A DNA stretch of 5,709 nt from Nitrososphaerales archaeon TH1920 (GCA_014523495.1 JAATVM010000195.1:1-5709), one strand, 5' to 3'; shown: positions 1 through 5,567, counted from the stretch's first letter. Numbers and translations: made by a program. The notes: a model not told the origin generated them from the letters alone.

Positions 1-321
1 ACACTTTCTCCGTATGAAATTACAACAAGAATAATGAAAATGTTTTCTCATCTTATTGAATTATTTATCGAACAAAAATCTATGACTTTTTTTCTTGGGG
101 GTGACAACTTTATGGTAATCTCAAATAACTTTACCAAAGATAGAGTTTCCTTAATAACTAGTAAAATTTATGAAAGTCAAAATATCAAACTAAACTGTGG
201 TATAGGAGTTGCACATACTGGTAGAAAAGCAGTTCAGGCCGCTACAGAAGCCTTAGATACAATACGCAATCTAAGAGAGCGAGGAATAATTCAACCTATA
301 TTCGAAATAAAATGGATTTAA
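1..321 (+). CDS. arfA: GTP cyclohydrolase III (GTP cyclohydrolase IIa), C-terminal part
   Basis: This enzyme opens the imidazole ring of GTP to give the formylamino-pyrimidine nucleotide, the first step of archaeal riboflavin and F420 chromophore synthesis. Reading frame 1 is open from the first base, so the ATG at 34 is an internal methionine and the gene starts upstream of the window. About 106 residues are visible, where the family usually has roughly 220-270. The visible part has the family's FFLGGDNFMVISN block (GGDN at bases 97-108), equivalent to the GGDEF-like palm of nucleotidyl cyclases, followed by a helix-rich GIGVAHTGRKAVQAA stretch typical of the C-terminal half. The sequence ends with a TAA that overlaps the next gene by 10 bases, implying co-transcription and translational coupling. 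The downstream reductase gene supports the pathway assignment. A diguanylate cyclase is unlikely because the motif is GGDN and the flanking sequence is of the cyclohydrolase type. Confidence 0.9.
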   Translation, partial: TLSPYEITTRIMKMFSHLIELFIEQKSMTFFLGGDNFMVISNNFTKDRVSLITSKIYESQNIKLNCGIGVAHTGRKAVQAATEALDTIRNLRERGIIQPIFEIKWI

Positions 322-1544
322 TAATTAGGAACATTAGTTTATTTTTTGGTGAAAACCTTGATTATATAGATAAAGGATACATAGTTATTGAAAATGGAAG
401 GATCAAACATCTAGGCGGAGGAGATTATAATGGAAGATATGACGGGCCCATTTACGAAGGTGAAGGAATACTTGCATGCCCTGGATTTATTAATGCTCAT
501 ACTCACATAGGGGATTCTTTTGGAAAGGATATAGGTGTTGATTCAAACTTTGAATCTAGAATTCATCCAATTCACGGTATCAAAAATAAAATTCTAGAAA
601 AGAGTGAGAGAGAACATCTGATCAAATTTATGAGAAGTTCTGCGATATCTATGACGAGAAATGGTATCGTAGTATTTGCAGATTTTAGAGAAGGCGGACT
701 ACAAGGAATAGATCAAATTAAAGAAGCGACATCTGGATTATCAATAAAAAGTATCATTTTAGGTCGGCCTGAATACTACTATGATATATCGCGAGATTTT
801 TATGAAAATCGAAAATTTCCACCAGATGTTTTAGAATTGATTTCTAACATTCTACTTTTCGCTGATGGCCTAGGTATTAGTGGAGCAAATGAGAATACAG
901 ATAATTCATTGAAAGAATATAGACAAGTCACTCAGAGAAAATCTTTGAAAAAAAAATTCTTGATAGGAATTCATGCTTCTGAATCGTTTGAAACAGAAAA
1001 AAAATCAATTACCATAACGGGGAAAAGCGAAGTGCAAAGAATAATCGCAAACCTTTTACCAAATTTTATAGTTCATTTAACAAATGCTTCCGATGTCGAT
1101 ATCGAGCTTGTTGCAAAGAAGAAAATAGGTATCGTTGTTTGTCCAAGGGCAAATGGTACACTGGTAGTAGGCGTACCGAGAATTGCAAGGATGCTAAGCT
1201 ATGGATGTTGTATTGGTATTGGAACGGACAATATTATGATAAATTCTCCAGACATGTTTCGAGAATTAGATTATATCTGGAAATTGACGAGAACAATTGA
1301 ACATAGACCAATTTCTGCAAGAGAGATCTTGAAAATGGCTACCGTCAATGGAGGGAAAATACTTGGGATTAATTCTGGTGCTATCATGGCTGGTATGTCT
1401 GCAGATATGATGTTTATCGCCAAGAATAATTTGGATATTTCACCAATGCATGATCCTCATACTTCTATTGTACATAGAGCAAATGCAAACTCAATACTTA
1501 GTGTTATGATAGATGGTAAATTTGTAGACGGGGATGAATTCTAA
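312..1544 (+). CDS. Amidohydrolase-superfamily deaminase, candidate pyrimidine deaminase of riboflavin/F420 synthesis
   Basis: A 410-residue protein of the cytosine/guanine deaminase and chlorohydrolase (ATZ/TRZ) branch of the amidohydrolase superfamily, probably cytoplasmic. The N-terminal beta sandwich (about 1-55) and the C-terminal DGKFVDG strand frame a TIM barrel. The visible active site is complete: HTH at 63-65 after strand 1, HASE with H221 and E224 after strand 5, H255 in IVHLTN after strand 6, the CPRANGTL loop at 277-284, and D306 in GIGTDN after strand 8. In characterised relatives the HxH, strand-5 His and Asp bind one metal, while the Glu and strand-6 His move protons during hydrolytic deamination. 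The start is ATG 312, which overlaps arfA by 10 bases with no clear ribosome binding site; the N-terminus fits the family. The gene lies between arfA and arfC. I infer deamination of the C2 amino group of the reduced pyrimidine, because a guanine-deaminase-like fold suits that chemistry. The alternative is the deformylation step normally done by creatininase-type ArfB, or an unrelated nucleoside deaminase. Confidence 0.85.
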   Translation: MDLIIRNISLFFGENLDYIDKGYIVIENGRIKHLGGGDYNGRYDGPIYEGEGILACPGFINAHTHIGDSFGKDIGVDSNFESRIHPIHGIKNKILEKSEREHLIKFMRSSAISMTRNGIVVFADFREGGLQGIDQIKEATSGLSIKSIILGRPEYYYDISRDFYENRKFPPDVLELISNILLFADGLGISGANENTDNSLKEYRQVTQRKSLKKKFLIGIHASESFETEKKSITITGKSEVQRIIANLLPNFIVHLTNASDVDIELVAKKKIGIVVCPRANGTLVVGVPRIARMLSYGCCIGIGTDNIMINSPDMFRELDYIWKLTRTIEHRPISAREILKMATVNGGKILGINSGAIMAGMSADMMFIAKNNLDISPMHDPHTSIVHRANANSILSVMIDGKFVDGDEF

Positions 1545-2195
1545 TTGTATGTAATCTTAAATGCAGCAATGTCAATAGACGGAAAGATTTCTACTAGAAA
1601 TAACGATTCGTCAATTTCATCTAAAATGGATTTTGTACGTGTTCACAAGTTAAGGTCATCAGTTGATGGTATTGTGATAGGAATATCAACAGTATTGAAG
1701 GATAATCCTATGTTAAATGTAAGGTATTTCACCAATGGGGCAAAGAATCCTACAAGAATTATAATCGATTCAAATGCAAGAATTCCATTAGATTCAAGGA
1801 TCATTAAATCATCAAAGAAAATTCAAACCATTATAGCCATAACACACAATGCTTCTTCAAAGAAAGTTAAAGAAATAGAGAATAAAGGTGCCCGTGTATT
1901 AGTAACTGGAAATGGAAAAGTAAGTATTAGAAAGCTATTCCAAAAATTAGAAAGAATGGGTCTTAGAAAAATACTTGTTGAGGGGGGCGGAGAAATAAAC
2001 TGGTCTGTAATAAAACTAGGCATTATCAACGAATTAATAGTTACTATATCACCTTTAGTTATTGGTGGAAGGGACGCAAAAACATTGGTTGAAGGGGAGG
2101 GATTTGCAAATATCTCTGATGGGATTAAATTGAAACTATCAAATACGATAATACAAAATAACAATGAAATTGTATTATTTTATAAACTACGGTGA
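1545..2195 (+). CDS. arfC: 2,5-diamino-6-ribosylamino-4(3H)-pyrimidinone 5'-phosphate reductase (RibD C-terminal family)
   Basis: Reduces the ribosyl side chain of the diaminopyrimidinone phosphate to ribityl with NAD(P)H in the archaeal riboflavin/F420 pathway. The 216 residues are the reductase domain only; the Zn deaminase domain of bacterial bifunctional RibD is absent. Family blocks are all present: YVILNAAMSIDGKI at the N-terminus, VDGIVIGISTVLKDNP (40-55), PTRIIIDS (69-76), the LVEGGGEIN nucleotide-binding loop (144-152) and ISPLVIGG (168-175). The start is TTG at 1545. It is preferred because the conserved YVILNAAMS strand begins right after it and the next ATG (1569) would cut into that strand. 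The TTG follows the TAA of the amidohydrolase with no base between, in the same frame, which suggests termination-reinitiation. A GGGG run about 11 bases upstream is the only possible ribosome binding site. The end overlaps the convergent tfe gene by 9 bases. Confidence 0.92.
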   Translation: MYVILNAAMSIDGKISTRNNDSSISSKMDFVRVHKLRSSVDGIVIGISTVLKDNPMLNVRYFTNGAKNPTRIIIDSNARIPLDSRIIKSSKKIQTIIAITHNASSKKVKEIENKGARVLVTGNGKVSIRKLFQKLERMGLRKILVEGGGEINWSVIKLGIINELIVTISPLVIGGRDAKTLVEGEGFANISDGIKLKLSNTIIQNNNEIVLFYKLR

Positions 2196-2717
2196 AATTT
2201 CTTCTTTTGAACTAATGTCCAGCATTATTTGTTCTATTTTGTATCTTAGAGCATCTTTAACGTTCTCATTACTTACCATGTTTAGTGAATTTTTGCAATT
2301 TGGGCATTTGAAGAATAATTCCATTGCGTAATCAAACTTAATTCTTGGACAATTTGTATTTCCACAATGGTAAAATTCCGATGATTCTTCATATTCCAAT
2401 CGTTTCTGAAGTCTATCCAAAATCTTTTTTTTCTGATTTTCGATAAAATTTTCTGCTTGATCTCTTTTTGCTCTCCATCGATACACAAACCAACCTTTTT
2501 TTTCATCCTTAACTCTGATACCAGTAATTAATGCTTTACCGAACATATCATACAACACCTTCCTAATTATATTAATCCGCATACCTGTAGCGCCCGCTAT
2601 CTCTTCGTCGGTGGCATCTTCAGTATTTAACAAGGCCCTCGCAACTTTATGATACTCTTCTCCACCTATGAGATTCGCTATCTTAACAAATGGATCTTCA
2701 TTTTCACTTGGATGCAT
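2187..2717 (-). CDS. tfe: Transcription initiation factor TFE, alpha subunit
   Basis: Archaeal homologue of TFIIE-alpha. In the family it binds RNA polymerase and the TBP-TFB-DNA complex and helps promoter opening, which matters most at weak TATA boxes. The 176 residues match the usual length. An N-terminal extended winged helix covers about 8-85: DPFVKIANLIGG, the ATDEEIAGATGM recognition region, and a wing with KKGWFVYRWRA. A charged helical linker follows (about 86-112), then a zinc ribbon with C118-x4-C123 and C138-x2-C141, then a C-terminal helix (about 150-170). All four metal ligands are present. The start is ATG 2717, and a TATA box placed about 30 bases upstream implies a leaderless or nearly leaderless mRNA. 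The gene is tail to tail with arfC, overlapping by 9 bases, so the two transcripts must be antisense at their ends. Confidence 0.95.
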   Translation of the reverse strand: MHPSENEDPFVKIANLIGGEEYHKVARALLNTEDATDEEIAGATGMRINIIRKVLYDMFGKALITGIRVKDEKKGWFVYRWRAKRDQAENFIENQKKKILDRLQKRLEYEESSEFYHCGNTNCPRIKFDYAMELFFKCPNCKNSLNMVSNENVKDALRYKIEQIMLDISSKEEISP

Positions 2718-2742
2718 CCAACTAATTATCCGTCTTTTTTAG

Positions 2743-2753
2743 ATATATATTTA
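2743..2753 (-). promoter_or_regulatory. TATA box of tfe
   Basis: On the minus strand this reads TAAATATATAT. The core AAATATAT is centred near 2748, so a start about 26 bases downstream falls near 2721, only a few bases before the ATG at 2717. No Shine-Dalgarno sequence is present in the short interval, which agrees with leaderless or near-leaderless initiation. The same 8-mer core occurs ahead of the PAP2 gene. Confidence 0.6.
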
Positions 2754-2794
2754 CCGTCAATCTGAGAATAATTAGATTTTTGATAGAAACAATA

Positions 2795-2878
2795 GTGAAA
2801 GTTCTCCATAAAGTTCATTTTGAATATGCTATGAGAAATGGAGAGATTATTATCGTTGGAGATTCGGTATATTTTTAG
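2795..2878 (+). CDS. Possible very small protein (27 codons), doubtful
   Basis: A GTG-started frame in the gap between tfe and the flavoprotein gene. It encodes 27 residues, starting MKVLHKVHFEYAM and ending IIIVGDSVYF before TAG. The composition looks protein-like (alternating hydrophobic and charged residues, a beta-strand-like end), and an AT-rich ATAATTAG stretch at 2768-2775 lies about 25 bases ahead of the GTG, which would fit leaderless expression. I recognise no family, and a frame this short is easily produced by chance. Read it as the only coding candidate in this 258-base gap. Confidence 0.15.
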   Translation: MKVLHKVHFEYAMRNGEIIIVGDSVYF

Positions 2879-2958
2879 TCTGATAAGCTAGAATTACATA
2901 AATTACGGAAATTTGCACTACAAACTTGAGTTTATTCTAACTCTTGTCCTATAATTTG

Positions 2959-2976
2959 ATATTAATTATTTAATAT
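2959..2976 (-). terminator. AT-only hairpin at the end of the flavoprotein gene
   Basis: A perfect 7-bp inverted repeat (ATATTAA, loop TTAT, TTAATAT) begins at the last base of the stop codon of the minus-strand flavoprotein gene. It could mark the 3' end of that transcript. The stem is all A/T and weak, no T-run follows, and such repeats arise by chance in AT-rich DNA. Confidence 0.25.
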
Positions 2977-3653
2977 TACATGATAGGTTCTTTAATTACT
3001 TTAAGCTCTCCATTGTCCATGATTTCGATGCCCATGATCTTTAGTATTCTTCTGGCATCATTTACTCCTTCTCTTTGAATAATATTTCTTGCCATTTTTA
3101 GCCTATATCTTGGTATCCAATGTTGTCCTATCTTATACTTGCCTCGGATTTGATCTGGAACAACTTTCAAAACCGTGACTTCCCTAACTGATACCATATT
3201 GGATGAAAGTGACTCGTAGCCTCCTTCTTTTTGATATTTTTTCATCAAGGCGTTTAAAGCTTCTGCCTTTTCATCTTTATTCTGAACAATCGATGCATTT
3301 CCTTTAATGACAACGCTAACATACAGTGTGTCTGCCTGTGAAGCATCTGTAGGGTGAAAGTAATATGATGGTAAGAAACAAACGTAGGAATCAACTTCAA
3401 ACCCGACCTTTGAGTTTCTTTTGATGTTTTCAATTTTTTCTCCAAATGGATGAGAATGCATATATACTGCACCAATATTGTTATTACTTGATAGAGTATC
3501 AATCATATCATTATTAACAAAAACAAAATTCATCGGTATTATTTGTGGATATCCTTGTTCATCAATTGACGCAACTCTACCAACTTTTTCTTGATTTAAA
3601 AAGTCAATCATATTAGCTAAAGATTTTATTTCCAACTTTGGTATTAGCTGCAT
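2976..3653 (-). CDS. NimA-like FMN-binding split-barrel protein (pyridoxamine 5'-phosphate oxidase-like family)
   Basis: A 225-residue cytoplasmic protein of the flavin/F420-binding split beta-barrel group. The N-terminal helix (about 8-21) leads to the barrel strands KVGRVASIDEQGYPQIIPMNF (starting at 23), where GRVA, GYP and IPMNF are family blocks. The YMHSHPFGEKIENIKRN segment (64-80) corresponds to the usual YFHSA-GKK phosphate-binding region, and VGFEVD (83-88) is the next conserved strand. A basic C-terminal part (about 165-210, GKYKIGQHWIPRYR and following) extends beyond the barrel. Relatives bind FMN, F420 or haem and carry out small redox reactions or resist nitro compounds; the substrate here is unknown. 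The start is ATG 3653, backed by AAGGAG 11 bases upstream. It is divergent from the SDR gene with 115 bases between starts. Confidence 0.8.
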   Translation of the reverse strand: MQLIPKLEIKSLANMIDFLNQEKVGRVASIDEQGYPQIIPMNFVFVNNDMIDTLSSNNNIGAVYMHSHPFGEKIENIKRNSKVGFEVDSYVCFLPSYYFHPTDASQADTLYVSVVIKGNASIVQNKDEKAEALNALMKKYQKEGGYESLSSNMVSVREVTVLKVVPDQIRGKYKIGQHWIPRYRLKMARNIIQREGVNDARRILKIMGIEIMDNGELKVIKEPIM

Positions 3654-3664
3654 ATTTATTTTTG

Positions 3665-3670
3665 CTCCTT
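3665..3670 (-). promoter_or_regulatory. Shine-Dalgarno sequence of the flavoprotein gene
   Basis: AAGGAG on the minus strand, with 11 bases between it and ATG 3653. It is the only clear Shine-Dalgarno sequence in the window and supports this start; the neighbouring genes lack one. Confidence 0.5.
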
Positions 3671-3675
3671 AGTAG

Positions 3676-3700
3676 TATAATTAAATTACTAAATTTATTT
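3676..3700 (-). promoter_or_regulatory. Promoter region of the flavoprotein gene with two TATA-like elements
   Basis: Minus-strand AAATAAATTT (3691-3700) would place transcription start near 3670 and give a leader of about 17 bases carrying the AAGGAG. A second element, TTTAATTATA (3676-3685), would give a start at about 3654, making the transcript leaderless. The Shine-Dalgarno sequence favours the first. Both are AT-rich pattern matches only. Confidence 0.35.
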
Positions 3701-3722
3701 TATCTTAGTGCGAGTGGTTGAG

Positions 3723-3744
3723 TTATATTGTTGCGAAAATTTTT
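3723..3744 (+). promoter_or_regulatory. Putative promoter of the SDR gene
   Basis: Two AT-rich elements face the SDR gene: TTATATT at 3723-3729, giving a start near 3752, and AAAATTTTTT at 3736-3745, giving a start near 3767, which would be leaderless on ATG 3769. No ribosome binding site precedes the ATG, which favours a leaderless or short-leader transcript. The two cannot be separated by eye. Confidence 0.35.
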
Positions 3745-3745
3745 T

Positions 3746-3755
3746 AGTCATGACT
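3746..3755 (+). promoter_or_regulatory. Perfect 10-bp palindrome upstream of the SDR gene, possible operator
   Basis: AGTCATGACT is its own reverse complement and sits between the TATA-like elements and ATG 3769, a place where a dimeric repressor would block transcription. There is no second copy in the window. A 10-bp palindrome somewhere in a gap this size has a chance of roughly one in ten, so the call is weak. Confidence 0.25.
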
Positions 3756-3768
3756 CATAACGTTGCCT

Positions 3769-4623
3769 ATGAAAGATAAAAAAACGGTCTTGGTTACTGG
3801 ATGTTCTTCTGGAATAGGATATGCAACGTGTCTTGTTTTAGCACGTAACAACTTTATGACGTATGGCTCAGTAAGAGATTCATCAAAATCTGAGAGGATT
3901 CAAGAAATAATAAATAGAAAAAAATTGCCTCTCAAAATATTACGTCTTGATGTAAACAACGATGAATCTATTGGAGTCGCAATTCAAAAAATTATTTCAG
4001 ACTCAGGAAAAATTGATATTTTAGTAAATAATGCGGGATATGGCATGTTTGGTCCTATTGAAGATATTACAATTGATGATATTAAAGAACAATTTGAAAC
4101 CAATTTTTTTGGAACAATCAGACTTATAAAAGCAGTAGTTCCTATAATGAGGCAACAAGGGAATGGAACAATTGTAAATATTAGTTCTATGGTTGGAAGA
4201 TTTGGTGTACCACTTAACGCTGCATATGTATCGAGTAAATTTGCATTAGAAGGATTCTCGGAATCTATTTCATATGAGCTAAAAGAATTTGGAATAAAAG
4301 TTATACTAGTTGAACCAGGAGTTGTCCAAACTGATTTCTTTCAAAATCTTAGGATCAAGGGTATTGATTCTAAATCACCTTATCATAAATTAATGGAAAC
4401 AAGAATTGCCTTCTTAAAGACAGCTATGAAGAATAGTACGACTTCGAGCGATCAAGTCGCAACCATAATTCTTCATGCATTGAAATCTGAAGATCCTGAT
4501 TTGCGATATGTAATTGGCAATGATGCAAGAAATTCTATTCGTATGAGAAATTCTTTATCTGATAGAGAATTCATGAAATGGATAAGAGATGGTATATTTC
4601 ATGGTAAGGGTTTTGCAAGATAA
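3769..4623 (+). CDS. Classical short-chain dehydrogenase/reductase (17-beta-HSD-like SDR)
   Basis: A 284-residue NAD(P)H-dependent oxidoreductase with a Rossmann fold. From ATG 3769 the motifs are: TGCSSGIG cofactor loop (10-17), D61 after strand 3, NNAG (87-90), N112, catalytic S140 in NISS, Y153 and K157 in YVSSK, and VEPG (181-184). The full Asn-Ser-Tyr-Lys tetrad is present, so the enzyme should be active. R36 just after strand 2 (SVRD) suggests NADP(H) preference. The C-terminal part (about 185-284) is the variable substrate-binding region and resembles the 17-beta-HSD/retinol-type SDR group, but the substrate cannot be read from sequence. A TTG at 3763 in the same frame would add two residues; ATG is preferred because the protein then starts directly at the first strand. 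It converges on the PAP2 gene with 12 bases between stops. Confidence 0.9.
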   Translation: MKDKKTVLVTGCSSGIGYATCLVLARNNFMTYGSVRDSSKSERIQEIINRKKLPLKILRLDVNNDESIGVAIQKIISDSGKIDILVNNAGYGMFGPIEDITIDDIKEQFETNFFGTIRLIKAVVPIMRQQGNGTIVNISSMVGRFGVPLNAAYVSSKFALEGFSESISYELKEFGIKVILVEPGVVQTDFFQNLRIKGIDSKSPYHKLMETRIAFLKTAMKNSTTSSDQVATIILHALKSEDPDLRYVIGNDARNSIRMRNSLSDREFMKWIRDGIFHGKGFAR

Positions 4624-4635
4624 CGAGAATTCAAG

Positions 4636-5295
4636 TTAAATTGATTTTTTTAGATATTTGCGCATACTAATCAATATCGGATCAAGATACCTAGATAATG
4701 AAATTGATAAAAGTGAGATTCCAGCACCCAACAATATACCGCCTATCACATCAAATAAATAATGATCTCCTAGATAAATTCTGGATATGCATACTAGAGC
4801 TGCTTCACATACCAGTATAATAGATAATATTAGCTCCTTTTCTCTTCGATATAGTATCATAAGTATCAATGCCCCTGCGGTAACGATAGAAGCATGGCCA
4901 GAGGGATATGTAAAATCTGTTTCTTGAGAAATATGAATTTCCTGCGTTTCCACCGGAGGACGGGGTCTTTCGAAAAAATTTTTGAATAATGTATTTAATG
5001 GAATAATAATCAGGAATGAAATAACGAGAATTAAAGCAATTTTTTTTCCTTTCCAACCTGCAAAAATACTCATAAACACAATTACCATCGACCACACTAC
5101 CTCCCTTCCATACATTGACACCCAGATCATAAAATCATCTGTAAGAGAAGAACCAGAATTATTGATAATTGATGAGATTGTTGCATCAACTTTAATTATA
5201 TATGGATTTTGGTATCCTAGTTTGGGCGAAAGTATAATTCCGATTATTATGAATACCGAAATGCAGATAATTGCTATGAGTATGTATTTCAACAC
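4636..5295 (-). CDS. PAP2-family membrane phosphatase
   Basis: A 219-residue integral membrane protein of the type 2 phosphatidic acid phosphatase superfamily. These enzymes remove phosphate from lipid phosphates or polyprenyl diphosphates through a phospho-histidine intermediate. All three signature motifs are intact: K-x6-RP (K105 to R112-P113), PSGH (131-134) and SR-x5-H-x3-D (S171, R172, H178, D182). About six hydrophobic segments are visible (near 3-22, 64-80, 84-103, 135-149, 153-171, 181-200). A basic C-terminal tail (RKYLKKS) suggests a cytoplasmic end. The start is GTG 5295; no ATG is in frame back to the stop at 5331-5329, and a TATA box centred about 26 bases upstream points exactly at this GTG, so the mRNA is probably leaderless. 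A TTG next to it is the alternative. A role in recycling polyprenyl carrier or in ether-lipid turnover is possible but not shown by the neighbours. Confidence 0.9.
   Translation of the reverse strand: MLKYILIAIICISVFIIIGIILSPKLGYQNPYIIKVDATISSIINNSGSSLTDDFMIWVSMYGREVVWSMVIVFMSIFAGWKGKKIALILVISFLIIIPLNTLFKNFFERPRPPVETQEIHISQETDFTYPSGHASIVTAGALILMILYRREKELILSIILVCEAALVCISRIYLGDHYLFDVIGGILLGAGISLLSISLSRYLDPILISMRKYLKKSI
4645..4651 (+). terminator. T-tract terminator of the SDR gene
   Basis: Seven T residues lie 22 bases after the SDR stop, without a hairpin, in the style of archaeal oligo-T termination. The tract is inside the 3' end of the opposite-strand PAP2 gene, where it encodes lysines, so codon use alone could explain it. 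Confidence 0.35.
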
Positions 5296-5314
5296 AACAC
5301 CATAAGATGAGATA

Positions 5315-5325
5315 CAATATATTTC
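5315..5325 (-). promoter_or_regulatory. TATA box of the PAP2 gene
   Basis: Minus-strand GAAATATATTG, with core AAATATAT centred near 5320. Counting about 26 bases gives a start at 5294-5295, which coincides with the GTG initiation codon. This both supports the GTG start and implies a leaderless message. Confidence 0.55.
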
Positions 5326-5332
5326 ATTTTAG

Positions 5333-5343
5333 TATAAAAAATA
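5333..5343 (+). promoter_or_regulatory. TATA-like element facing the small Cys-rich gene
   Basis: TATAAAAAATA on the plus strand. Transcription would begin near 5364, giving a leader of about 84 bases before ATG 5448 that includes the 22-bp palindrome as a possible RNA hairpin. A second AT element (AAGAATATTT, 5397-5406) would instead start near 5429, placing the palindrome just upstream of its TATA box as a DNA site. Confidence 0.3.
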
Positions 5344-5370
5344 GGATAATAAACTCCTACAGAGAATTGA

Positions 5371-5392
5371 TAATTAGTTCGCGATCTAATTA
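5371..5392. repeat. 22-bp near-perfect palindrome with TCGCGA core
   Basis: Arms TAATTAG (5371-5377) and CTAATTA (5386-5392) are exact reverse complements, and the core TCGCGA (5379-5384) is itself palindromic. Only the T-T pair at 5378/5385 breaks symmetry, so 10 of 11 pairs match. It lies in the divergent region between the PAP2 gene and the small Cys-rich gene, so it may be an operator for either or both, or an RNA stem if the upstream promoter is used. The GC core stands out in AT-rich surroundings. Confidence 0.6.
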
Positions 5393-5447
5393 CATAAAGA
5401 ATATTTGACTAAATGTTCAAATTCCACATGCTATATTTGTCGGATTA

Positions 5448-5567
5448 ATGAAAAAGTGTACTCGATGTAATAACTATACGAGGACAGTATACGCTTGTGT
5501 TCACACAAATAATTTAGATATGTGTTTCGAATGTTATCAAGAAGTACATTGGAAGTTAACCACCTAA
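5448..5567 (+). CDS. Small Cys-rich putative zinc-binding protein (39 residues)
   Basis: The frame from ATG 5448 to TAA 5567 encodes 39 residues with two Cys pairs, C4-x2-C7 and C26-x2-C29, and further possible ligands C17, H19 and H34. The layout (a knuckle near the N-terminus, a second one in the MCFECYQEVH segment) is that of a small zinc ribbon or B-box/treble-clef-like domain with no other domain attached. The spacing of Cys residues is hard to get by chance, which is the main support. Basic residues at both ends could allow nucleic acid contact, but no partner or function can be read. No Shine-Dalgarno sequence is seen. It is divergent from PAP2 and downstream of the 22-bp palindrome. 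The antisense open frame over the same bases (5431-5619) lacks any domain pattern. Confidence 0.6.
   Translation: MKKCTRCNNYTRTVYACVHTNNLDMCFECYQEVHWKLTT

Noticed and set aside
97..108. GGDN motif suggesting a diguanylate cyclase
   Set aside because: GTP cyclohydrolase III shares this fold and motif; the flanking residues and the arfC neighbour fit the cyclohydrolase.
1823..2164. Minus-strand open frame of 113 codons
   Set aside because: It lies wholly antisense to arfC, whose conserved motifs explain these bases; the peptide shows no domain pattern.
2282..2506. Minus-strand open frame of 74 codons in another frame of tfe
   Set aside because: It overlaps the zinc ribbon and linker of tfe and has no recognisable features of its own.
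2923..2943. Short inverted repeats AAACT-TG-AGTTT and GAGTT/AACTC in the gap before the flavoprotein end
   Set aside because: The 5-bp arms overlap and compete, and are expected by chance in AT-rich DNA.
3254..3502. Minus-strand open frame of 82 codons
   Set aside because: Out-of-frame shadow of the flavoprotein barrel.
3763..3768. TTG at 3763 as start of the SDR gene
   Set aside because: ATG 3769 is two codons later and places the first Rossmann strand at the usual distance; nothing upstream supports TTG.
4805..5305. Two open frames over the PAP2 gene (minus 4805-5095 and plus 4982-5305)
   Set aside because: Both fall inside the PAP2 coding region, where all three catalytic motifs are intact in the annotated frame.
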